This document shows, one piece after another, positions 23,775 through 31,027 of a stretch of DNA of 64,000 nucleotides; positions within the stretch are counted from its first letter, which is position 1, and every line of letters starts with the position of its first letter. This DNA is from Anaerolineae bacterium (GTDB taxonomy: Bacteria > Chloroflexota > Anaerolineae > 4572-78 > J111), in contig JAKLJP010000003.1 in the NCBI GenBank assembly GCA_023151115.1, positions 1 to 64,000 of the forward strand, in the 5' to 3' direction. The position numbers and the translations under genes were made by a program. The notes beneath the pieces were generated by a model. That model was given only the letters and a program-made list of their open reading frames with translations. It was not told where the DNA came from and did no database searches.

Positions 23775-23792
23775 TTTAATGTGGATTTAAGT
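23775..23792 (+). promoter_or_regulatory. Two 11-bp-phased TTTAA sites
   Basis: TTTAATG at 23775 and TTTAAGT at 23786, exactly 11 bases apart, in the same orientation as the array at 23881. Confidence 0.45.
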
Positions 23793-23880
23793 GTGAGAAA
23801 GATCCATCAAAACAAAGCATACATAACCCTGTTGTTATCTGTTACTGCTCAGAATATAACAGATTTGAGTGTACTCCGTC

Positions 23881-23920
23881 TTTAATGTAACTTTAAGAGG
23901 AGTTTAAGAAAAGTTTAAAG
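23881..23920 (+). promoter_or_regulatory. Four direct TTTAA heptamers at 11-bp period
   Basis: TTTAATG (23881), TTTAAGA (23892), TTTAAGA (23903), TTTAAAG (23914), each followed by a 4-base spacer. An 11-bp step is the phasing used by OmpR/PhoB-family response regulators, and the motif resembles the cyanobacterial Pho box (PyTTAAPyPy). This is inference; no such regulator is encoded in the window. Confidence 0.6.
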
Positions 23921-23995
23921 TGAGCCTTACAGTTCTCTAGAAAAGTTTTCACCACTGAAACAAGTAGTTCAACAACTCCATAACTACTCAAGGTT

Positions 23996-24035
23996 TGTTA
24001 GAACTGTATCAGAGGAATGTAAGAAATTTATTAGA
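23996..24035 (-). promoter_or_regulatory. Four 11-bp-phased TCTAAYA heptamers (minus orientation)
   Basis: On the minus strand TCTAATA (24035-24029), TCTTACA (24024-24018), TCTGATA (24013-24007) and TCTAACA (24002-23996) occur at an exact 11-base step. This is the inverted counterpart of the next array. Confidence 0.6.
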
Positions 24036-24053
24036 AATAAGACAGGTTGAGAT

Positions 24054-24093
24054 TCTAACAAATCTCTAATACTTCTTTAACTTAATTCTAACA
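24054..24093 (+). promoter_or_regulatory. Four 11-bp-phased TCTAACA heptamers (plus orientation)
   Basis: TCTAACA (24054), TCTAATA (24065), TTTAACT (24076), TCTAACA (24087). Separated from the inverted array by 18 bases. The 975-base gap 23483-24457 otherwise shows no gene; the rest of its content is the candidate RNA described next. Confidence 0.6.
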
Positions 24094-24179
24094 ATCGTTT
24101 GATACGTCTAAAAATGTGGTCTAGGGTAGAGTCGGTAGACGGCAGTATCCTTCGGTATTACTACTGAGGGTGTTGCAAT

Positions 24180-24401
24180 CTACCCGGCATAGGAATTGAA
24201 TAGGAGGTTAATATAGGGGTGCTGGAAGATTATCAACTGGCCAGAAACCCGTGAGCAATAAAGTAGAAAGGGCAGATGAGTTAAATTTTGCCAAGCGTGG
24301 CCGCCGCAAGCGGCAGATGGGTTTCTGGCAAACATTAACCATAGTCCAAATTCAATAAATCTGTGGTTGAGACCCGGCGCCCTTTCTGCCGGGTCTTTTT
24401 T
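24180..24401 (+). ncRNA. Candidate structured RNA ending in an intrinsic terminator
   Basis: A 10-bp perfect long-range stem (CCAGAAACCC 24241-24250 with GGGTTTCTGG 24319-24328) encloses an inner GCCG-CAAG-CGGC hairpin (24303-24314). A strong terminator follows at 24370-24401. It ends 56 bases before the SPW gene, so it is either a stand-alone small RNA or a leader controlling that gene. I do not recognise a known riboswitch class. The 5' end is a guess. Confidence 0.4.
24370..24401 (+). terminator. Rho-independent terminator
   Basis: AGACCCGGC / GCCGGGTCT stem with a 9-base loop, followed immediately by a T-run. Confidence 0.85.
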
Positions 24402-24457
24402 ATGTGGCGAAGTCGTTATAAGTTGTTTATGGTAAGCAAAGATAAGGAGGTAAGACC

Positions 24458-24817
24458 ATGAAAACGGCAAATTGGCTTAATTGGTTAGTGGCAGTGGCCG
24501 GCCTGTGGGAGCTATTGTCCCCCTTTGCTCTGGGCTACTCAGCCCTGACCGTCGCGATGTGGAATGCGGTCATTGTCGGCGTGGTGCTGATTGCGCTGGG
24601 GGCATGGGCGGCTCTTTACAAAGAGGCCAAGACCGACCGGACCCTTGACTGGATCAACGCCGTCCTGGGGGTGTGGTTGGTGGTATCTCCCTTTGCCCTG
24701 GACTACTCGGCTACAGTGATGGCTATGTGGAACAACATCATTGTCGGCATCGTGGTCCTGGCGCTGGCCGGGTGGGCTGCCTTTGCTGTCAGCAAAGAAG
24801 TTAGCCCGCAGACATAA
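24458..24817 (+). CDS. SPW-repeat membrane protein
   Basis: A 119-residue protein made of two SPW repeats. Each repeat is a pair of membrane helices with the Ser/Ala-Pro-Phe turn: WLNWLVAVAGLWELLSPFAL (residues 5-24), then VAMWNAVIVGVVLIALGAW; and TLDWINAVLGVWLVVSPFAL, then MAMWNNIIVGIVVLALAGW. AAGGAGG precedes the ATG at 24458. The next gene is a small heat-shock protein and the one after is an HtrA protease, so envelope stress is a plausible setting; the molecular role of SPW proteins is not known to me. Confidence 0.9.
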   Translation: MKTANWLNWLVAVAGLWELLSPFALGYSALTVAMWNAVIVGVVLIALGAWAALYKEAKTDRTLDWINAVLGVWLVVSPFALDYSATVMAMWNNIIVGIVVLALAGWAAFAVSKEVSPQT

Positions 24818-24831
24818 CCCAATCAACAAGC

Positions 24832-24866
24832 CAGACCCTAAAGGTCTCCAAAACCTTTAGGGTCTG
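24832..24866. terminator. Perfect 14-bp hairpin after the SPW gene
   Basis: CAGACCCTAAAGGT pairs with ACCTTTAGGGTCTG across 7 bases. No T-run follows, so it may be a repeat-derived hairpin rather than an efficient terminator. Confidence 0.55.
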
Positions 24867-24897
24867 TGATCAAAATTAACGAAAGGAGACGGATATT

Positions 24898-25407
24898 ATG
24901 GCTATTACGGATTTAGCCCCCTGGAGATGGGGCGACAAAAAATTATCCATCAGGAATGGAGATGAGCAGGACCCCTTCTATGCCTTGCAAAGAAGGGTGG
25001 ACCGGTTGTTTGATGATTTCTTTAACAGCTTTGGCCTGGTCCGGTTTGGCGACTTTGGCGAGTCGTGGGGGGCGTTTAGCCCGCGGCTTGACTTGAGCGA
25101 AAACGAGAAGGAGCTTAAAGTTTCGGCGGAATTACCCGGCCTGGACGAAAGCGATATTGAAGTATCTCTGGATCGGAATGTGCTCACCATCAAGGGCGAA
25201 AAGAAGGAAGAGAAAGAAGACAAAGGTCAGAACTATTACCGCATGGAACGCTCCTATGGCGCCTTCCAGCGGGCTATCCCGCTTCCCTGTGAGGTAGAGA
25301 GCGACAAAGTTGAGGCGGCCTTCAAGAAAGGCGTCTTAACCGTCACGCTGCCCAAAACGGCCGAAGCGCAAAAACGCACCAAAAAGATCAGCATCAAGGC
25401 CGGATAA
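24898..25407 (+). CDS. Small heat-shock protein, Hsp20/alpha-crystallin family
   Basis: A 169-residue ATP-independent chaperone that holds unfolding proteins. An N-terminal arm (residues 1-60, with DPFYALQRRVDRLFDDFF) precedes the alpha-crystallin domain, which starts PRLDLSENEKELKVSAELPG and ends with the conserved FKKGVLTVTLPK. The C-terminal tail has the KISIK form of the IxI oligomerisation motif. GAAAGGAGAC precedes the ATG. No CIRCE or heat-shock sigma box is visible upstream. A strong hairpin follows at 25423. Cytoplasmic. Confidence 0.95.
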   Translation: MAITDLAPWRWGDKKLSIRNGDEQDPFYALQRRVDRLFDDFFNSFGLVRFGDFGESWGAFSPRLDLSENEKELKVSAELPGLDESDIEVSLDRNVLTIKGEKKEEKEDKGQNYYRMERSYGAFQRAIPLPCEVESDKVEAAFKKGVLTVTLPKTAEAQKRTKKISIKAG

Positions 25408-25422
25408 AACGGGCCAGGATCA

Positions 25423-25454
25423 AGAGGCGAAGCAGCCGGCCCTGCTTCGCCTCT
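25423..25454. terminator. 13-bp hairpin after hsp20
   Basis: AGAGGCGAAGCAG pairs perfectly with CTGCTTCGCCTCT across a 6-base loop. No long T-run follows. Confidence 0.55.
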
Positions 25455-25458
25455 GCTA

Positions 25459-25510
25459 GAACCTGTCTGAAAAGCAGGTTGGCATCCCTATGCCGCCCTT
25501 TTCAGACTTA
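25459..25510. repeat. CTGTCTGAAAAG hairpin repeat
   Basis: CTGTCTGAAAAG and CTTTTCAGACTTAG flank GGTTGGCATCCCTATGCC. Versions of the same arms are at 42475-42541 and 58193-58278. The rest of the gap to 25670 shows no gene. Confidence 0.75.
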
Positions 25511-25670
25511 GAAATCTTCTTGGCAACTCCCTTGATATTCTGCGGCGGTGTATCTCCCGGCAGGCCAGACTTCCCGCCCCCACTTCTCGCGCCGGGGAGA
25601 GCCACCGCTGCTTTTTTCCAATGATAGCCCTGAGGCGCAGATATAACCTGTAGCTAAAAGAGGTGTCCTT

Positions 25671-26984
25671 ATGAAAACTCGTCTATCGTTATCAACTGTT
25701 ATTATCGCTTTAGTTGGTCTTGTAATACTTTTGATAATAATTGTCGGCGCTTTTGCCGGCGGGGTGTTGCTGACCCCCTATCTAATTGACCTGGCCCAGG
25801 CGTCACCCGCTTCACCACCCGGCCCCGTGGCTCAACCTATGGCCCGGCTGTCCGCGTCCGAAAACGACATCCTTGCTGCCTACGAACAGACGTTGAATGA
25901 TATTTATGAGGCCGGGCTGCCATCGGTGGTCAATATTCAGGTTGCCCAAAAAATAGAGCCACAAACAGGCAATATGCCTTACAATTTCGATGATAATCCC
26001 TTCGGTCCTTTTGGACCCTTTGGCTTTGGCAGCCCGTTCCCCCAAACTCCTGAGGAGTTTTACCGGCGGGGCCAGGGGTCTGGCTTTGTCTGGGACAAAG
26101 AAGGCCATATTGTCACTAACTATCACGTTGTTGAAGATGCCACTCATGTGGAGGTCATTTTTGCGGATGGTCAAACCGTCAAAGCGGAAGTGGTGGGTAC
26201 TGACCCAGACGCCGACCTGGCGGTTATCAAGGTAGACCGGCCGGCGGCCGAGTTACAGCCCCTTACGCTGGGTGATAGCGACACGCTGCGGGTAGGCCAG
26301 ATTGTCATTGCCATCGGCAACCCCTTTGGGCAGGAATTCACCATGACCAGCGGCATCATCAGCGCCGTAGGGCGCACCATTCGCAGCGGCAACAGCCCCT
26401 TTTCCATCCCGGAGGTTATCCAAACCGACGCAGCCATCAACCCCGGTAATTCCGGCGGCCCGCTGCTCAACCGCCAGGGCGAAGTGATCGGCATCAATAC
26501 CATGATTATCAGCCGCAGCGGAGCCAATGCCGGGGTTGGTTTTGCCGTGCCCATTAACATCGCCCGGCGAGTTGTCCCGACTCTGATCAAGGGTGAAACT
26601 TATGAATACGCCTGGCTGGGTATCACCGGGGCGACGCTCACCTCCGAAGTAGCTGACTTTATGAAGCTTCCGCCTGACACAAAAGGGGCCCTGGTGGTTG
26701 AAGTGGCTCAGGACAGCCCGGCCGACGAAGCCGGCTTGCAAGGCAGCGACAAGATTTTGCAAGTGGCCGGCCAGGAGTATCAGCTGGGCGGCGATGTGAT
26801 TGTGGGCATTAATGACCGGCCGGTAGAAACAATGGATGATCTGATTGCCTATCTCACCGACGAAACTCAGCCCGGCGACCGGGTTAAACTCGACCTCATC
26901 CGGCCTAATGGCGAACGCGAGACGGTTGAGGTCACGCTGAAGGCTCGACCGGAAACCGGTGAGGTCACTCAAGAAAATAAATAA
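25671..26984 (+). CDS. HtrA/DegP-like serine protease with PDZ domain
   Basis: A 437-residue membrane-anchored protease of the S1C family that degrades or refolds damaged envelope proteins. Residues 8-36 are the N-terminal membrane anchor. The catalytic triad is His152 (VTNYHVVED), Asp182 (DPDADLAVIKV) and Ser261 (NPGNSGGPL). One PDZ domain (about 330-425; ALVVEVAQDSPADEAGLQGS, then VIVGINDRPVETMDDL) follows. A Phe/Gly/Pro-rich loop at 108-125 is unusual. It lies downstream of the SPW and Hsp20 genes, giving a stress-response neighbourhood. Confidence 0.95.
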   Translation: MKTRLSLSTVIIALVGLVILLIIIVGAFAGGVLLTPYLIDLAQASPASPPGPVAQPMARLSASENDILAAYEQTLNDIYEAGLPSVVNIQVAQKIEPQTGNMPYNFDDNPFGPFGPFGFGSPFPQTPEEFYRRGQGSGFVWDKEGHIVTNYHVVEDATHVEVIFADGQTVKAEVVGTDPDADLAVIKVDRPAAELQPLTLGDSDTLRVGQIVIAIGNPFGQEFTMTSGIISAVGRTIRSGNSPFSIPEVIQTDAAINPGNSGGPLLNRQGEVIGINTMIISRSGANAGVGFAVPINIARRVVPTLIKGETYEYAWLGITGATLTSEVADFMKLPPDTKGALVVEVAQDSPADEAGLQGSDKILQVAGQEYQLGGDVIVGINDRPVETMDDLIAYLTDETQPGDRVKLDLIRPNGERETVEVTLKARPETGEVTQENK

Positions 26985-26989
26985 GCTTT

Positions 26990-27070
26990 CAATATCATTA
27001 AGTTAGTGTAGTTTAGCCCCTTGTGGGCGGGCACGAGGCCCTATGCTACGGCCTTGACTTAATGACATTG
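26990..27070. repeat. 81-bp palindromic repeat, copy 1
   Basis: Ends CAATATCATTAAGTTA and TGACTTAATGACATTG are inverted. The centre GCCCCTTGTGGGCGGGCA also folds. It is closely similar to 27501-27591, in the same orientation. Confidence 0.85.
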
Positions 27071-27500
27071 AATAAGCCTTTCACCCAAACGTTCAGACGC
27101 AGAGGGCGCTCATAGATTTAGAACAACCGCGTTCCCTCTGCGTCTGGGCAGTGACTATTCCATCTATTACCCGCAGCTTGCGCCGGGCGCTTGCCTCCAA
27201 TTAAAATTTAGGGCTTGATGCCTCAAATGCGCTATTCTAACCAAAAATCGAGGCTGCTAAACCAGCTTAAAGCGCCCCGAACCATTAGCCTCCTATTAAT
27301 CTCAGGCAAGACTGTGGCTGATGTTTTTTCACAAATACATGTTCACGAGCCAGAGCACGCACCGATAATGAAAATGGAGTGCAAGGCTTGCCTTGCTAAC
27401 AGCAAACAAACCAAAGTTTGCACTCCTATTTACGAAGGAGTGCTCACGAGCCTGTGGCACACCACCGATAATGAAAATATCTTTCTGGCTACTGATTACT

Positions 27501-27591
27501 CAATGTCATTAAGTTAGCGTAGTTTAACCCCTTGTGGGCGGCTATAAACGGGCACAAGGCCCTATGCTGCAGCCTTAACTTAATGACATTG
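27501..27591. repeat. 91-bp palindromic repeat, copy 2
   Basis: Ends CAATGTCATTAAGTTA / TAACTTAATGACATTG. It differs from copy 1 mainly by a 10-base insertion (GCTATAAACG) at the loop. Between the two copies (27071-27500) I see a GCAAGGCTTGCCTTGC palindrome, also found at 58240, but no convincing gene. Confidence 0.85.
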
Positions 27592-27637
27592 ACTGATTAC
27601 TGACCACTGATTACTATTCTCTAAGGAGACAAAGCCT

Positions 27638-29980
27638 ATGCTAAAAGGAGATCAACTCAATGGTCATCGCACCAGAGGAAACTCACGGCCCCGCCAAATT
27701 GCCTTTATTGGCAACTATCTGCCTCGCCAGTGTGGTATCGCCACCTTTACCACCGACTTATGCCAGGCTGTTGCTACGAAATACTCGGAAACAACCTGCT
27801 TTGCCATTGCCGTGAATGATACACCCTCCGGTTATGACTATCCTGCTCAAGTCCGATTTGAGCTGACTGAGCAGGACCTGGCCTCGTACCAACGAGCCGC
27901 CGCTTTCTTAAACGTGAATAATGTGGACCTGGTCTGTTTGCAGCACGAGTACGGCATCTTTGGCGGCCCGGCCGGTAGCCATATTCTGGCCTTATTACGC
28001 GAGCTGCGCATGCCTATCGTCACCACGCTGCACACCGTTCTCCGTGAACCGGAGGCAAACCAACGCCGCGTGATGGAGGAGTTAACCAACCTCTCCGACC
28101 GGCTGGTGGTCATGAGCCGGCAGGCAGTGGAATTTCTACAAGATATTTATCAAGTCTCCCCTGAGAAAATTGATCTGATTCCCCACGGCATTCCCGATGT
28201 TGCCTTTGTAGACCCCAATTTCTACAAGGACCAGTTTGGGGTGGAGGGCAAACAGGTGCTGCTGACCTTTGGCCTGCTCTCGGCCAATAAGGGGATTGAA
28301 AACGTTATCAATGCCCTGCCAACTATCTTAAACCACCATCCCAACGTCGTCTATCTTATCCTGGGGGCAACCCATCCCCACGTGAAGCGCCACGAGGGCG
28401 AGATGTATCGCCTCAGTTTACAACGGCTGGCCCGAGAAAAGGGCGTTGAGGAATCTGTAATTTTCCACAATCGCTTTGTCAGCCTCCAGGAACTGGTCGA
28501 GTTCATCGGCGCGGCTGATATCTACCTGACGCCCTATCTCAACCCGGCGCAAATCGTCTCCGGTACGCTGGCCTATACGCTAGGCGCAGGTAAGGCGGTC
28601 GTTTCGACGCCCTATTGGTACGCCGAAGAACTGCTGGCCGAGGGGCGAGGACGCCTGGTCCCCTTTGGCGATCCCCAGGCGATTGCCCGGCAGGTCATTG
28701 ACCTGTTGGATAATGAAACCGAGCGCCATGCCATGCGTAAACGGGCCTACACCTTTGGCCGGGAAATGATTTGGCCCAACGTCGCCCATTGTTATATAGA
28801 GAGTTTTGAACGAGCGCGTCAAGAGCGAAGGCTGCATCCCCGTCCAGCTTTTGTCGTCGGTCGTCTGGCCGAAAGCCAAGACGATTTGCCGGCTTTGAAG
28901 TTGGATCATCTGCTGCGCCTGACCGACGATACCGGCTTACTGCAACACGCCATTTTCACCGTTCCCAATTACAACGAAGGCTATACAACCGACGATAACG
29001 CCCGCGCTTTGGTGTTAACCGTTCTAATGGAAGAAAAGGAGGGCGAAATGCCGGTGGAGGTAGATCGGCTGGCCTGCCGCTACCTGGCCTTCTTGTGGCA
29101 TGCCTTTGATCCACAAACCGGACGCTTTCGCAACTTCATGGCCTATGATCGTCGCTGGTTGGAGGAGGTAGGCTCCGAAGACAGCCACAGCCGGGCCTTG
29201 TGGGCATTGGGAACAGTGTTAGGACGCTCTAACAACGATGGGATGCGTGGTCTGGCCGGACGGCTCTTCGACAAAGCGCTCCCATCGGTTATGGAATTTA
29301 CCAGCCCACGAGCCTGGGCTTTTGCCCTGCTGGCCGTGCATGAATATCTGCGTCGTTTCTCCGGCGATCGGGCCGCTCGCCATATTCAAGAAGGGCTGGC
29401 CGCACGACTGCTGGATTTGTACCGCCGGCACAGCACTGCCGATTGGCCCTGGTTTGAAGGTATTGTCAGCTATGACAACGCCAGCCTACCGTATGCGCTC
29501 CTATTGGGTGGTCAAGAATTGGGACAGCCCGAAATGATTGATACAGGTCTCAACTCTCTGAGATGGTTAGCCGACATTCAATGCGCTCAACGCGGCCACT
29601 TTATCCCTATCGGCAACCAGGGCTTTTATCGCCGGGGAGAAACAAAGGCCCGCTTCGACCAGCAGCCCATCGAGGCCCAGGCCATGGTTTCGGCCTGCCT
29701 CGAAGCTTATCGCCTAACAGACGACCCACGCTGGTATCAAGAGGCGCAGCGCGCCTTTGAATGGTTCCTGGGACGCAATGACCTGGGGCTGCCGCTTTAT
29801 GACTCGGTGACCGGGGGCTGCCGGGATGGTCTGCACCCTGACCGGGTGAATCAGAATCAGGGCGCGGAGTCAACCCTGGCCTTTTTGCTGGCGCTGGTTC
29901 AAATGCACCTGGCCAAGCAGGTTTTGAGTCTGGTTCGCGATAAAGCGGTCGTTGAACCTCACCTGCCTCAATTGGTTTAG
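27638..29980 (+). CDS. GT4 glycosyltransferase fused to an (alpha/alpha) barrel domain
   Basis: A 780-residue two-domain protein. Residues 20-395 form a GT-B glycosyltransferase of family 4 (FIGNYLPRQCGIATFTTDLC, LLTFGLLSANKGIENVINAL, and the nucleotide-sugar site GAADIYLTPYLNPAQIVSGT). Residues about 410-765 form an all-helical region with VPNYNEGYTTDDNARALVLT, GSEDSHSRALWALG and the repeated pattern of an (alpha/alpha)6 barrel, like glycosidase or lyase folds. A GGAGACAAAGCCT site precedes the ATG. It is the first gene of a three-gene operon with another GT4 and a GH130 enzyme, which suggests synthesis or turnover of a mannose-containing glycan. Cytoplasmic, no signal peptide. Confidence 0.87.
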   Translation: MLKGDQLNGHRTRGNSRPRQIAFIGNYLPRQCGIATFTTDLCQAVATKYSETTCFAIAVNDTPSGYDYPAQVRFELTEQDLASYQRAAAFLNVNNVDLVCLQHEYGIFGGPAGSHILALLRELRMPIVTTLHTVLREPEANQRRVMEELTNLSDRLVVMSRQAVEFLQDIYQVSPEKIDLIPHGIPDVAFVDPNFYKDQFGVEGKQVLLTFGLLSANKGIENVINALPTILNHHPNVVYLILGATHPHVKRHEGEMYRLSLQRLAREKGVEESVIFHNRFVSLQELVEFIGAADIYLTPYLNPAQIVSGTLAYTLGAGKAVVSTPYWYAEELLAEGRGRLVPFGDPQAIARQVIDLLDNETERHAMRKRAYTFGREMIWPNVAHCYIESFERARQERRLHPRPAFVVGRLAESQDDLPALKLDHLLRLTDDTGLLQHAIFTVPNYNEGYTTDDNARALVLTVLMEEKEGEMPVEVDRLACRYLAFLWHAFDPQTGRFRNFMAYDRRWLEEVGSEDSHSRALWALGTVLGRSNNDGMRGLAGRLFDKALPSVMEFTSPRAWAFALLAVHEYLRRFSGDRAARHIQEGLAARLLDLYRRHSTADWPWFEGIVSYDNASLPYALLLGGQELGQPEMIDTGLNSLRWLADIQCAQRGHFIPIGNQGFYRRGETKARFDQQPIEAQAMVSACLEAYRLTDDPRWYQEAQRAFEWFLGRNDLGLPLYDSVTGGCRDGLHPDRVNQNQGAESTLAFLLALVQMHLAKQVLSLVRDKAVVEPHLPQLV

Positions 29981-29992
29981 GAGGTTTCCCTG

Positions 29993-31024
29993 ATGCGAAT
30001 TGGCATGCTCGCGCCAATTTCATGGCGCGTTCCCCCCCGGCATTATGGGCCGTGGGAACGGGTGGTTTCGCTGCTCACCGAAGGGCTGGTGGCGCGGGGG
30101 CTTGACCTGACCCTCTTTGCCACCGCCGATTCGCTCACCCAGGCCAAACTGGCGGCAGTCTGCCCGCGCCCCTACTCAGAAGACCCCACCCTTGACCCCA
30201 AGGTGTGGGAATGTTTGCACATTGCCCACGCCTTTGAGCGGGCGGCTGAGTTTGACTTGATCCACAACCATTTTGATTTTCTGCCGCTTTCCTACAGCGG
30301 CCTGGCGCAAACGCCGGTGCTGACCACCATCCACGGCTTTTCTTCGGAAAAGATTTTGCCGGTCTACCAAAAATATAACACTTCCACTTATTACGTGGCG
30401 ATCAGCCACGCCGACCGCCACCCGAGCCTTGACTATGTGGCTACCGTTTATCACGGCATTCCGCTTGACGAATTTACCCTCAAGACGGACCCCGGCGACT
30501 ATTTGCTCTTTTTCGGGCGCATCCATCCCGACAAAGGAGTGGTGGAAGCCATTGAAGTGGCCCGCCGGGTGGGACGGCGGCTGATGATGGCCGGGATTAT
30601 CCAGGATCGCACCTACTTTGACCACCAAGTTGCCCCCCACCTCGACGGGGATAATATCCGTTACATTGGTTCCGTTGGGCCTGAGCAGCGCAATGAACTT
30701 CTGGGTGGGGCCTATGCCTTACTGCATCTGATTAACTTTGCCGAGCCTTTTGGCTTGAGTATGATCGAGGCCATGGCCTGCGGCGTCCCGGTCATTGCTT
30801 ATCCGCGCGGCTCCATTCCAGAGATTATCCGGCACGAAGAGACAGGCTTCATTGTGAACCGGCTTGATGAGGCTGTGGCTGCGGTGCAGCACATAAGCGA
30901 GTTGGACCGCTCCCGTATCCGCCGCCACGTTGCCGAAAATTTTAGCCGCGAGCGGATGGTTGACGCCTATCTCAAAGTCTACCAGGAAGTAATACAGCGA
31001 CATTCACAGAGACGGAGGGTATAA
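29993..31024 (+). CDS. GT4-family glycosyltransferase
   Basis: A 343-residue GT-B glycosyltransferase. The N-terminal domain starts MRIGMLAPISWRVPPRHYGP with the acceptor-side Gly loop. The C-terminal domain has LLFFGRIHPDKGVVEAIEVA, and the donor-binding EPFGLSMIEAMACGVPVIAY, with both Glu residues of the EX7E motif. GGAGGTTTCCCTG precedes the ATG, 12 bases after the fusion gene stops. GH130 follows after 3 bases, so this is tight operon packing. Mannose or glucose as donor sugar is likely from the company, but not shown. Confidence 0.92.
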   Translation: MRIGMLAPISWRVPPRHYGPWERVVSLLTEGLVARGLDLTLFATADSLTQAKLAAVCPRPYSEDPTLDPKVWECLHIAHAFERAAEFDLIHNHFDFLPLSYSGLAQTPVLTTIHGFSSEKILPVYQKYNTSTYYVAISHADRHPSLDYVATVYHGIPLDEFTLKTDPGDYLLFFGRIHPDKGVVEAIEVARRVGRRLMMAGIIQDRTYFDHQVAPHLDGDNIRYIGSVGPEQRNELLGGAYALLHLINFAEPFGLSMIEAMACGVPVIAYPRGSIPEIIRHEETGFIVNRLDEAVAAVQHISELDRSRIRRHVAENFSRERMVDAYLKVYQEVIQRHSQRRRV

Positions 31025-31027
31025 CTA

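Noticed and set aside
24180..24470. Minus-strand frame of 96 codons
   Set aside because: It is antisense to the terminator-bearing structured region and has no recognisable protein pattern.
27215..27517. Open frame of 100 codons between the two palindromes
   Set aside because: No family similarity, no ribosome-binding site, ends inside palindrome copy 2 and runs through another palindromic repeat.
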